Positions 1 through 6,631 are shown, counted from the stretch's first letter. The stretch: 8,396 bases of DNA from Gemmatimonadaceae bacterium (GCA_019689955.1 JADGGM010000100.1:1-8396); one strand, 5' to 3'. A program made the numbers and translations. The notes: a model not told the origin generated them from the sequence alone.

Positions 1-49
1 TGCAGGAGTAGCCTCGCGGTCGGGAGCGCGACGAGCGCACTGTGGAAGC

Positions 50-81
50 GAGGGGGGCGTGGCGATCGCCGCGCCCCCCTC
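50..81 (-). terminator. GC-rich hairpin after the asparagine-synthetase-like gene
   Basis: A perfect 10-bp inverted repeat (gaggggggcg at 50-59, cgcccccctc at 72-81) encloses a second palindrome, ggcgatcgcc (61-70). Together they form an almost continuous stem of about 15 bp. It starts 28 bp past the stop of the minus-strand gene ending at 110, so it is well placed to end that transcript. No U-tract follows on the minus strand. On the plus strand a short ATTT follows, so it could also stop a transcript entering from the left. The remaining bases of 1-109 show no gene. Confidence 0.5.
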
Positions 82-109
82 GCCATTTCCCCCCCGCGAC
101 GCGCCCCGC

Positions 110-1675
110 TCAGTCGCGCCAGCGCGCGATCCGCTCCAACTGCATCAGGTAGAGCGCGATCACCATCCCCGGCGCGTCGGAGAAATCGCCGCGCATCATC
201 CAGTACGCCGTGCGCGCCAGGAGGAGCCCCCGGCGAACGAGCCGCGGGTCCGGGAGCGCGATGGCGTACTCCGCGATCTCGCGCAGGAGGCGGCGGTAGT
301 GGCGCCGCACGTCCGCCGCCGGGAGCGACGGCCCCGGGCCGGTCAGCTCGCTGTCGAACGGGATGTGCGCGAAGCGCGGGTGCGCGCGGCGGATCGCGTC
401 GGTGTGGAAGCGCCGGTCGAGGAACAGGTGCGCCGGGAGCGACGAGACGAAGTCGTACACCGCCCCGTCGAGGAAGGGAGTGACCACGCGCGCCGCACCA
501 TCCAACAGCCCGAACGGCACCAGCGCCACCTCGCGCCGCGTGCGGTTCCAGAAAAAGAACGAGCCCACCGGGTTCGGCGCCTCCACGTGCCGCTCCAGCT
601 CCGCCACCAGCCGCTCGATCGCGAGGGCGTGGCTGAACCGGCGCGCCTGCTTGCGCGGGAGGAAGCGCACGTGCCCCTCGTCGCAGAGCAGCGCGGCGAG
701 CGGGGCCAGGCGCCTGGTGCGCATGTGCTCCAGCCGGTGCGCGTCGAGGCGGTGCCCCGCGGAGAGCACGTCCCCCGCGAGCCCGTCATAGATCGTCCCC
801 CACCGCCCGCGCACGTAGTCGGCGAGCGGGACGAACCACGCGTGCTCGTCCGCGCAGAGGTGGGTCGCGAGGTTCTTCCGCAGCTCCGCGCGCACGCGCG
901 AGGGGTCCTCGTCGAGCACCACGTGCGGCACCCCTACTGCGCGCGCGAGCTCCGGCGCGACGGCGAGATCGCGCCCGCCGCGCGGGGGGTAGTTGCGGAG
1001 CGTGATGCACACGTCCGGCGGCGCGCCGGCGGCGTGCAGCTCGAGCAGGATGTGCCGCGAGTCGCGCCCGCCACTCAGCGGGATCGCGCACCCGTCGCGC
1101 GCGGGAAGCGACCGGCGCACGGCGTCGCGCACCACGGCGATGTATGCGTCGATCGCGTCGTCGCGCGGGACGTCGCTGTGGCGGACCGCGGGGTAGCCGC
1201 CGGTGACCTCGAGCACTCCGTCACGCCAGGTGAGCCGCCCGCCGGGTGGGAGCACGCGCACGGCGCGAAATGGGGTGTCCTCGGCGAGAAAAAATCCGAT
1301 GCGTAGAAAAACTGCGAGCGCCGCGTCGTCGAGCTCCGTCGGCGCGCCGAGCTCCACCAGCTTGAGGAGCGACGCGGCGACCGCCACCCCCTCGCCGTGC
1401 TCCCAGTAGAACAGCGGACGGAAGCCGAAGCGGTCCGTCCGCGCCTCGAGCGTGGCGCCATCCCACCGCCACTCGGCGAACCCCACGCCGTCCGCCAGGC
1501 TCCCCCACGCGTGGTGCGGCGCCCCCTCCACGACGATCCCCCCGCCGCGGCGCTGGACCGCCACGAACGGCTTCGCCAACACCTGCGAGGTCTCGAAGGC
1601 GAGCTCGTCGGCCGGCGAGAGCGCGGGGTGTGACGCGGGCGAGTAGACGCCCGCGGCGTAGGTCGTGGTGCTCAC
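110..1675 (-). CDS. Asparagine-synthetase-like ATP-dependent amide-forming enzyme lacking the glutaminase cysteine
   Basis: A 521-residue cytoplasmic protein with no signal peptide or membrane segment. The C-terminal two thirds match the asparagine synthetase fold. The ATP-pyrophosphatase P-loop is SGGRDSRH (201-208), a second nucleotide/substrate loop is YDGLAGDVLSAG (296-307), and VVTPFLDGAVYDFVSSLP (398-414) resembles the conserved 'vPFLD..l..f..slP' of AsnB. The first ~150 residues look like a shortened class II glutaminase domain (RTDRFGFRPLFYW near 79-91; LPPGGRLTW near 142-150). They begin MSTTTYAAGV instead of Met-Cys-Gly, so the N-terminal cysteine nucleophile is absent. It therefore probably uses ammonia or an amine substrate, as beta-lactam synthetases and lasso-peptide cyclases of the same superfamily do. 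The product is unknown. The start is a GTG 58 bp after the M1 peptidase stop, with no Shine-Dalgarno; no better upstream start was seen in the gap. Family is sure, reaction is not. Confidence 0.85.
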   Translation of the reverse strand: MSTTTYAAGVYSPASHPALSPADELAFETSQVLAKPFVAVQRRGGGIVVEGAPHHAWGSLADGVGFAEWRWDGATLEARTDRFGFRPLFYWEHGEGVAVAASLLKLVELGAPTELDDAALAVFLRIGFFLAEDTPFRAVRVLPPGGRLTWRDGVLEVTGGYPAVRHSDVPRDDAIDAYIAVVRDAVRRSLPARDGCAIPLSGGRDSRHILLELHAAGAPPDVCITLRNYPPRGGRDLAVAPELARAVGVPHVVLDEDPSRVRAELRKNLATHLCADEHAWFVPLADYVRGRWGTIYDGLAGDVLSAGHRLDAHRLEHMRTRRLAPLAALLCDEGHVRFLPRKQARRFSHALAIERLVAELERHVEAPNPVGSFFFWNRTRREVALVPFGLLDGAARVVTPFLDGAVYDFVSSLPAHLFLDRRFHTDAIRRAHPRFAHIPFDSELTGPGPSLPAADVRRHYRRLLREIAEYAIALPDPRLVRRGLLLARTAYWMMRGDFSDAPGMVIALYLMQLERIARWRD

Positions 1676-1693
1676 AGGGCAGTGCGACGCGTG

Positions 1694-1728
1694 AGGGCGC
1701 GGGCCGCATGGCGCGGCCCGCGGACCCT
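1694..1728 (-). terminator. GC-rich hairpin between the M1 peptidase and the asparagine-synthetase-like gene
   Basis: A perfect 10-bp stem (cgcgggccgc at 1698-1707, gcggcccgcg at 1713-1722) has a 5-nt loop. It can be lengthened by 4 bp (aggg at 1694-1697 with ccct at 1725-1728) across a 2-nt bulge. It begins 5 bp after the M1 stop codon. No U-tract follows, and the next gene starts about 20 nt beyond it. It may be a terminator, a partial terminator or an mRNA-stabilising 3' structure inside a two-gene transcript. Confidence 0.5.
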
Positions 1729-1733
1729 GTCCA

Positions 1734-3746
1734 CTAAGGGTTCACCGCCGCGGGCTTGGCGGTCCACACGTTGTTCGCGCGATTGACGTCGATCAGCCGC
1801 TTGTCCGGATCGAGCTCGATCTTGACGAGCGTCTTTCCGACGAAATCGTAGCGGCGGCCGTACTGCGAGCTGTTCTGGCTCCACACGTTCGCCGGGTAGC
1901 GGTAGTCCTGCGTGCTCCCGTCGGAGAAGGTGAAGCGGACGCGGATCGGGAGCACGCCGCGAGCGTGGTTCCCGTACAGCACGCCGACCATCGTCGTGTC
2001 CCCCTTCGTGCGCGTGACCACCGTGTCGATCGCCTGGTCGAAGTGATCGTTGGTGATGAACCACTCGCGCCAGAACCAGGAGAGGCGCTGCCCCGAGACG
2101 TCCTCCATGGTACGATAGAAGTCGGCCGGGGTGGGGTGCTTGAACGCCCACCGCTTCACGTACGTGCGGAACGCGTCGTCGAACGCCGCAGGGCCGAGTA
2201 TCTCCTGGCGGAGAAGCTGCAAGCCGACGGACGTCTTCGTGTACTCCGTGAAGCCGAGCCGGCGCGGGTCGATCCGGTCCGCGGGCTGCTCGATCGGCAC
2301 ATCGACGTCGTGGATCATCGTCTGCTCGATCTGGCTCCGCTCGTCCGCCGCGCGCTGCATCTGGTCGCCGCGCTCGGGGTAGCGCCGCGCCTCCGAGAAC
2401 GTGTTGATGAAGGTGTTGAACCCTTCATCCTGCCAGAAGTGGATGCGCTCGTTGCTCCCCACGATCATCGGGAACCAGTTGTGACCGATCTCGTGGGTGA
2501 CGACGTTGTACAGATCGTACTTGTCCTCGGAGCGGGCCTCCATGGCGAGCATCGGGTACTCCATCCCGCTCACCGGCCCTTCCACCGCGCTGATCTGCGG
2601 GTAGGGGTACTGGAACCATCGCTCCGAGTACTCCATGATCGACATGCGCGCCTCGTCGGCCGCATCGCTCCACGGATCGATCGCGCTCGGCCGGTAGTAC
2701 GCATACGCCATGATCCCCTTCCAGCTCGTTGCATCCCACAGGTACTCCGGAGACGCGGCCCAGGCGACGTCGCGCACGTTGTGCGCCCGGAACTTCCAGG
2801 TCGCCGTGCCGGTGCGCGAGGGGCGCGCGGCCCCGCTCTCCAGCTCGGCCTGGGTGATGATGTGCACGACCGTGTCCGACCTGGCCGCCTTGGCGAGGCG
2901 CGCGATCTGCGTCGCGGTGAGGACCTCGCGCGGGTTCTCGAGCGTCCCGGTCCCCGCGACGATGTATCCGGCGGGGACGGTCACCGCGTAGGTGAAGTCG
3001 CCGTACTCGAGGTAGAACTCCCCTTGCCCGACATACGGGTCCGTGTTCCATCCGCGGACGTCGTCATACACGGCCACACGCGGGTACCACTGGGCCAGCT
3101 CGTAGAGCGGGCCGTCGTGCCCCATGCGGTCCGCGCCATGCTCGGGGATCTTGAAGTGCCACCCCACGCTGAAGGTGGCCGTCTTCCCCGGCGCGAGCGG
3201 CTCGGCCAGCTCGACGTACAGCATGGTGTCGTACGTGCGCGTCTTGAGCGGGACCTTGCGCCCATTCTTCGCGCCGCGCGCGGTGACGATCTGCTCGAAG
3301 TGGTCGATCTCGTCACCCCCCGCGAACGCGCGCGCACCGAAGCGCGAGTTCTGCGGGTAGATGTAGGCGTTGAGCGAGCTGTCGGTGAACGCGTTCTGCT
3401 CGACCTGCATCCAGATGTGGTCGAGCGTGGTGGGGGAGTTGTTCGTGTAGCGCATCGTCAGCTCGCCCGTGAGCGCGTTGGCGCCCGTGTCGAGCGTCGC
3501 CGTGATGTCGTAGTCGGCGCGGTTTTGCCAGTAGCGCGGGCCGGGGGCGCCGCTCGCCAGGCGGAACTCGTTCGGTGTGGGGAGCGGGAGCGGCGCGAAG
3601 ATCGACGTATCGGCGACGCCCCCGCTCTCGGCGGGGGCCGGCGTGCCGGGCTGCGCGCGTTGCGGCGCAGCGGTCTGCGCGCCGGCCGTGCCGATCGTGG
3701 CAGCGAGGGCAACGGCTAGCAGGGAGAACCGCGGTGAATTGGCCAT
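1734..3746 (-). CDS. Exported M1 family zinc metallopeptidase (aminopeptidase type)
   Basis: A 670-residue protein with a signal peptide: MANSPRF, a hydrophobic core LLAVALAATIG, and a likely signal peptidase I cut after AGA (residue 23), leaving Gln at +1. After a Pro/Ala-rich linker comes the M1 N-terminal beta domain (about 60-270). The catalytic domain holds HEIGH (418-422) and the third zinc ligand Glu441, exactly HEXXH-X18-E. SGMEYP (393-398) stands where classical aminopeptidase N has GAMEN. It keeps the substrate-binding Glu396 but has Ser for Gly and Tyr for Asn. Tyr502 in EYTKTSVGL is the likely transition-state tyrosine. A C-terminal beta domain (about 570-670) ends the protein. 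It should remove N-terminal residues from peptides in the periplasm or outside. The frame stays open far upstream, but the signal peptide fixes the start at 3746. There is no Shine-Dalgarno; the leader is C/T-rich. The catalytic motifs are complete. Confidence 0.95.
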   Translation of the reverse strand: MANSPRFSLLAVALAATIGTAGAQTAAPQRAQPGTPAPAESGGVADTSIFAPLPLPTPNEFRLASGAPGPRYWQNRADYDITATLDTGANALTGELTMRYTNNSPTTLDHIWMQVEQNAFTDSSLNAYIYPQNSRFGARAFAGGDEIDHFEQIVTARGAKNGRKVPLKTRTYDTMLYVELAEPLAPGKTATFSVGWHFKIPEHGADRMGHDGPLYELAQWYPRVAVYDDVRGWNTDPYVGQGEFYLEYGDFTYAVTVPAGYIVAGTGTLENPREVLTATQIARLAKAARSDTVVHIITQAELESGAARPSRTGTATWKFRAHNVRDVAWAASPEYLWDATSWKGIMAYAYYRPSAIDPWSDAADEARMSIMEYSERWFQYPYPQISAVEGPVSGMEYPMLAMEARSEDKYDLYNVVTHEIGHNWFPMIVGSNERIHFWQDEGFNTFINTFSEARRYPERGDQMQRAADERSQIEQTMIHDVDVPIEQPADRIDPRRLGFTEYTKTSVGLQLLRQEILGPAAFDDAFRTYVKRWAFKHPTPADFYRTMEDVSGQRLSWFWREWFITNDHFDQAIDTVVTRTKGDTTMVGVLYGNHARGVLPIRVRFTFSDGSTQDYRYPANVWSQNSSQYGRRYDFVGKTLVKIELDPDKRLIDVNRANNVWTAKPAAVNP

Positions 3747-3778
3747 GTGTTGGAGAGGTGGTGATCGATCGGGGCAAT

Positions 3779-3803
3779 GGGTCTCGAGGAGACGCTGAGA
3801 CCC
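3779..3803 (-). promoter_or_regulatory. Inverted repeat in the leader of the M1 peptidase gene
   Basis: GGGTCTC (3803-3797 on the minus strand) and GAGACCC (3785-3779) form a perfect 7-bp inverted repeat with an 11-nt loop, ending 32 nt before the start codon. A possible -10 element, TATCCT preceded by TGGT, sits just upstream (3811-3816), which would put the transcript start near the first arm. No convincing -35 is seen. It could be a 5' mRNA stem-loop or an operator. Confidence 0.3.
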
Positions 3804-3938
3804 CGAAGAAAGGATAACCAGGGGGCGCCGCGGGCGATACGCCGAGCAGCGGTCATGCGGGCTCGACGGCACCGGGTGCCGCCTCATTGGACCACCGGCG
3901 GCGCCGGTCGGTTGTCGCGGACAGTGGGGGGAACGACG

Positions 3939-3980
3939 ACGCGGCCGGCGGGGAGCCGTTGGAGGCCCCGCCGGCCGCGT
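3939..3980 (-). terminator. Strong hairpin after the PEBP gene
   Basis: This is the strongest inverted repeat in the window: a perfect 15-bp stem (acgcggccggcgggg at 3939-3953, ccccgccggccgcgt at 3966-3980) with a 12-nt loop. It begins 11 bp past the PEBP stop codon. The bases after it on the minus strand (CGTCGTTCC) are only slightly T-rich. The rest of the 245-bp gap (3747-3991) holds only the weak promoter and inverted repeat before the M1 gene. Confidence 0.65.
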
Positions 3981-3991
3981 GTCGGCCGAGC

Positions 3992-4582
3992 TCAGTGCGC
4001 GGCGGGACGCCCGTAGCGGGCAGTGAGCGTCGCCTTGGCGAGCGCGTTCTGGTTGACGTAGTAGCCTACCTGGGCGCCGGGTACGTTCGCGTCGAGGGGG
4101 AGCGAATCGACCTTCAGCGCGTACACGGTGAAGATGTAGCGGTGTGGCTTGTCCCCCGGGGGCGGACAGGGGCCGCCGTAGCCGGGTTGGCCGAAGTCCG
4201 TGCGGCTCTGCACGCTCCCTGCGGGCGCGAGCTGCTTCGACGGATCGCCGGCGCCCGCCGGGAGCTCGGTCGTGCTCGCGGGGATGTTGAAGACGAGCCA
4301 GTGCCACCACCCGCTCCCCGTCGGGGCGTCCGGATCATACATGGTAATCGCGAAGCTCTTGGTGCCGGCCGGGGCGCCGCTCCAGCGGAGCGCCGGGGAG
4401 ACGTTCTTCCCGCTGCAGCCGAAGCTGTTGAACACCTGCTCCTCGGAGATCGTCCCGCCCTCGTGGACCTGCGGGCTCGAGAGGCGGAAGCGCGCCGTCG
4501 CGTTCCCCGCCTGCGCTGCCGCCGGGCGCGCGAGCACGGCGCACGCGCCCGCCGCCGCCACCACCATCACCAAACGATGCAC
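3992..4582 (-). CDS. Exported PEBP family protein (YbhB/YbcL, Raf kinase inhibitor-like)
   Basis: A 196-residue protein with a signal peptide (hydrophobic stretch about 4-20, cut likely after AAA at 23, Gln at +1). The mature part is a single PEBP domain of typical bacterial size. It contains [16 protein letters not shown] (56-71), the anion-pocket motif DPDAP (83-87), [11 protein letters not shown] (91-101) and [22 protein letters not shown] (135-156, with the ligand-site GDKPHR). Bacterial members have no firmly known role; some eukaryotic PEBPs bind phospholipids or inhibit kinases and peptidases. The GTG start is fixed by a strong Shine-Dalgarno 6 nt upstream and by the signal peptide; the first ATG (codon 6) is less well placed. 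It has its own likely promoter and terminator, so it is probably monocistronic. Mature cysteines 56 and 139 could form a disulfide after export. Family is sure, function is not. Confidence 0.93.
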   Translation of the reverse strand: MHRLVMVVAAAGACAVLARPAAAQAGNATARFRLSSPQVHEGGTISEEQVFNSFGCSGKNVSPALRWSGAPAGTKSFAITMYDPDAPTGSGWWHWLVFNIPASTTELPAGAGDPSKQLAPAGSVQSRTDFGQPGYGGPCPPPGDKPHRYIFTVYALKVDSLPLDANVPGAQVGYYVNQNALAKATLTARYGRPAAH

Positions 4583-4588
4583 AGTCTA

Positions 4589-4593
4589 CTCCT
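4589..4593 (-). promoter_or_regulatory. Shine-Dalgarno that fixes the GTG start of the PEBP gene
   Basis: AGGAG on the minus strand, within a purine-rich GGAAGAGGAG run, with 6 nt to the GTG at 4582. This favours the GTG over the ATG five codons further in. Confidence 0.75.
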
Positions 4594-4611
4594 CTTCCGT
4601 GAGTTGCCACG

Positions 4612-4641
4612 ATGTTACCAGGCCCCCCGGCAGCCGGGCAA
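4612..4641 (-). promoter_or_regulatory. Probable sigma70-type promoter of the PEBP gene
   Basis: On the minus strand, -35 TTGCCC (4641-4636) is separated by 18 bp from -10 TAACAT (4617-4612). The -10 is preceded by TGG, giving an extended -10. The expected start near 4605 gives a leader of about 22 nt that includes the Shine-Dalgarno. The spacer contains a small inverted repeat (cccgg-cag-ccggg, 4626-4638). Confidence 0.45.
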
Positions 4642-4684
4642 GGCGCGTCGTGCGCACGCGGCGACCGGGGAGCGCGCATCGAAT

Positions 4685-4696
4685 CCCCGCGCGGGG
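4685..4696 (-). terminator. Short palindrome directly after the pheA-tyrA stop
   Basis: CCCCGCGCGGGG abuts the TGA stop (4697-4699). It folds to at most 4 bp with a GCGC loop and is followed by ATTCGAT on the minus strand. It is much weaker than the other 3' hairpins here, so termination at this point is doubtful. Confidence 0.25.
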
Positions 4697-6481
4697 TCAC
4701 CGGTTCCGGGCGGCGTCCTCCACGGGTGGCGTGTTCGCGGGCGGGTCTGCCGCCCGCCGCCATGCCGCGGCTTCGGTCCACACCCGTTCCAGCGCGCCGA
4801 GGTCGCGCGCGGCGAGGAGGGCGTGGAGCGAAGCGAGCGAGCCGGCCACGGCGTCGACGGCGGCGAGCGTGTCGGCCGGGGCGCGCTCGAGGAGGTCGCG
4901 CCAGAGCGCGAACGGGCTCGCGGCGAGACGGGTGACGTCGCGCCCACCGGGGCCCAGCGCGGCGGGATCGAGCCCCGCGCGCGCGAGCGCGGACGCGATC
5001 CCGGTGGCGGCGAGCTGCGGGAGGTGGCTCGCCCACGCGATCCGCCGGTCGTGCTCCGCAGCGCTCCGATATTCCACGCACGCCGCGCCCGCAGTGTGCC
5101 ACAGCCACTCCGCCAGACGCCGCGCGCGCGCGTCCGCGCGCGCCTCCACGCTCACCGTGCAGCCGCGAAAGAGGTCGAGCCGCGACGCGCCGAACCCGCT
5201 CCCGTGCGACCCAGCGAGCGGGTGCGCGCCGAGCGTGGCCGCGTGGTGCGCGGGGTCCAGCCCCAGCGCGCGGTCGGTCTGGAGCCCGGTCGCGTGGAAC
5301 ACCACCACGTCGCGTGCGACGTGCGTTCGCACCTCGCGCAGCACCGCGCCCAACGCCCCCGGCGGGACCGCGACGACGACAATATCGTCCGCGCCCACCC
5401 CCTGGAGTGCGTCGCCGAGGGAGCCTGCCACGACGACCCCCGCGCGCGCGGCCAACGCACGATCCTCATCGCTCGTGGCGAACGCGCGCGTCGCCACCCC
5501 CTGCACCGTCAGCGCGCGCGCGAGCGATCCGCCGATCACGCCCAGCCCGATCACGACGACCCCCGGCGTGCGGTCCGCGGGCGCGCTCCCCTCGCCCGCC
5601 GCGCGCATCGCGCCTCCCCGCGCCACCTCCGGCGCGGCAGCGCCGGGCGCGGACGCGCCGGCCGCGCGCCGATACGTGCCCACGATGCGCAGCGACTGCG
5701 TCGCCGCGCGGATCGCGGAGATCGCCGCGTCGAGGCGCGGGTCCCCAGCAGCGTGCTCGAGGTCCACGAAGAACCGGTAGCTCCACGGCTCGCCGGTCGG
5801 GCGCGACTCGAGCTTGCTGAGGTTGATCCCGTGCTCCGCCAGCGGTTGCAGCACGCGGTGCAGCGCGCCGGGGACGTTCGCGGTCGTGAGGATGAGCGTG
5901 GTCCGCGCCGGCGTCCCCGCGGGCGGTGGGGCGGGCGCGCGCGCGATGGCGACGAAGCGCGTCTGGTTGTCGGGGCGGTCTTCGATGTCCGCGGCGAGCA
6001 CGTCGAGCGCGAACCGCGTGGCCGCCCTGCGCCCCGCGATCGCGGCCACGCGCCGGTCCCCACGCTCGGCCACCTCGCGCGCTGCCCCCGCGGTGTCGTA
6101 TGCCGCCTGGGCGACGATCCGCGGATGCGCGCGGAAGAAGCGCTCGCACTGGGCCAGCGCGACCGGGTGGCTCTCCACCCGCTCGATGGTCTCGAGCGTC
6201 GCGCCGCGCACGCCGAGCACGCAGTGGTGGATCGGGATCGTGACCTCCGCCACCACGGAGAGCGCGTCGTGCTCCGCGAGCGCATCGTAGCTCCCCACCA
6301 CGCTCCCGGCGAGGGTGTTTTCCACCGGGAGGAGCCCGAGCTCCGCCTCGCCCACCGCCACGGCGTGCGCCACGTCGCGGAGCTCACGCATCGGGACCGG
6401 CTCCGCCGCGGCGCCCCACAGCGCGACGATCGCCTCCTCGCTGAAGGCTCCGAGGTCTCCCTGAAACGCGACACGCGGCAT
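4697..6481 (-). CDS. pheA-tyrA: Fused prephenate dehydratase-ACT-prephenate dehydrogenase
   Basis: A 594-residue cytoplasmic protein carrying both branches from prephenate. Residues 1-180 are prephenate dehydratase (to phenylpyruvate): AFQGDLGAFSEEA (5-17), ENTLAGSV (54-61), DTAGAA (129-134) and NQTRF (172-176, catalytic Thr174). Residues 193-270 are an ACT domain with the phenylalanine-binding motifs GALH (205-208, usually GALV) and ESRP (225-228). After an Ala/Gly/Pro-rich linker (272-305) comes prephenate dehydrogenase: Rossmann loop GLGVIGGS (312-319), HPLAGSHGSG (420-429, catalytic His420), HDRRIAWASHLPQL (477-490) and RDVTRLAASP (514-523, substrate Arg518). No chorismate mutase domain is present. 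Two features of the dehydrogenase half are odd: the usual D-x-G-S-x-K is replaced near 395-402, and there is no acidic residue at the end of the second Rossmann strand. The ATG start has a good Shine-Dalgarno, and the reading frame is continuous through the linker. ACT placement suggests phenylalanine feedback, possibly on both activities. Confidence 0.93.
   Translation of the reverse strand: MPRVAFQGDLGAFSEEAIVALWGAAAEPVPMRELRDVAHAVAVGEAELGLLPVENTLAGSVVGSYDALAEHDALSVVAEVTIPIHHCVLGVRGATLETIERVESHPVALAQCERFFRAHPRIVAQAAYDTAGAAREVAERGDRRVAAIAGRRAATRFALDVLAADIEDRPDNQTRFVAIARAPAPPPAGTPARTTLILTTANVPGALHRVLQPLAEHGINLSKLESRPTGEPWSYRFFVDLEHAAGDPRLDAAISAIRAATQSLRIVGTYRRAAGASAPGAAAPEVARGGAMRAAGEGSAPADRTPGVVVIGLGVIGGSLARALTVQGVATRAFATSDEDRALAARAGVVVAGSLGDALQGVGADDIVVVAVPPGALGAVLREVRTHVARDVVVFHATGLQTDRALGLDPAHHAATLGAHPLAGSHGSGFGASRLDLFRGCTVSVEARADARARRLAEWLWHTAGAACVEYRSAAEHDRRIAWASHLPQLAATGIASALARAGLDPAALGPGGRDVTRLAASPFALWRDLLERAPADTLAAVDAVAGSLASLHALLAARDLGALERVWTEAAAWRRAADPPANTPPVEDAARNR
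5606..5630 (-). promoter_or_regulatory. Possible internal ribosome site and start for the dehydrogenase half
   Basis: In the interdomain linker, Met292 (ATG at 5608-5606) is preceded on the minus strand by GGGGAGG (5619-5613, 4-nt spacing) and GGAGGTGG (5630-5623). Starting here would give a 303-residue protein beginning 15 residues before the Rossmann domain. The purine-rich runs could also be simple GC-rich linker coding, and the 4-nt spacing is short. Confidence 0.3.
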
Positions 6482-6490
6482 GCGGCGGCA

Positions 6491-6499
6491 CTCTCTCCT
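6491..6499 (-). promoter_or_regulatory. Shine-Dalgarno of pheA-tyrA
   Basis: AGGAGAGAG on the minus strand, 9 nt before the ATG at 6481, supports that start. A small hairpin (cgccac-cgc-gtggcg, 6520-6534) lies 20 nt further upstream in the leader. Confidence 0.65.
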
Positions 6500-6554
6500 G
6501 GCGGTCGTGCGGCTCCCGACGCCACCGCGTGGCGCGGCGGACGCGACGCCGAGT

Positions 6555-6582
6555 AAGCTAGCCCGCTCCGCGGAGGATGCAA
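6555..6582 (-). promoter_or_regulatory. Possible promoter of pheA-tyrA
   Basis: On the minus strand, -35 TTGCAT (6582-6577) is 16 bp from -10 TAGCTT (6560-6555). The TTG start resembles the PEBP gene promoter. A start near 6548 gives a leader of about 67 nt. The spacer holds the perfect palindrome CTCCGCGGAG (6566-6575), which could be an operator. Confidence 0.4.
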
Positions 6583-6607
6583 CGCGGCGCGGCAGCGCTC
6601 ACCACAT

Positions 6608-6631
6608 CGCGGCCGGCCCTCGCCGGCCGCG
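6608..6631 (-). terminator. GC-rich hairpin after the S10 carboxypeptidase gene
   Basis: A perfect 10-bp stem (cgcggccggc at 6608-6617, gccggccgcg at 6622-6631) with a 4-nt loop, starting 32 bp past the stop codon. It is followed by ATGTGG on the minus strand, so no U-tract. The left arm is identical to ten bases (3940-3949) of the hairpin after the PEBP gene. Confidence 0.55.

Noticed and set aside
62..69. GCGATCGC octamer resembling the cyanobacterial HIP1 repeat
   Set aside because: I noted only this copy, it sits inside a hairpin, and the gene content does not suggest cyanobacteria.
110..1675. Lasso-peptide or other peptide gene cluster around the asparagine-synthetase-like gene
   Set aside because: No precursor peptide, leader protease or transporter is visible beside it within the window; only the enzyme family resemblance remains.
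3747..4310. N-terminal extension of the M1 peptidase by 188 codons
   Set aside because: It would overlap the PEBP coding region and bury the signal peptide. The extra residues are low-complexity and the start at 3746 fits export.
3887..6556. Very long open frame on the plus strand opposite pheA-tyrA and PEBP (889 codons), with others at 59-1306, 1965-3719 and 4200-5780
   Set aside because: These are Arg/Ala/Pro-rich translations with no recognisable domain, lying antisense to genes with clear motifs. High GC removes stop codons and makes such frames common.
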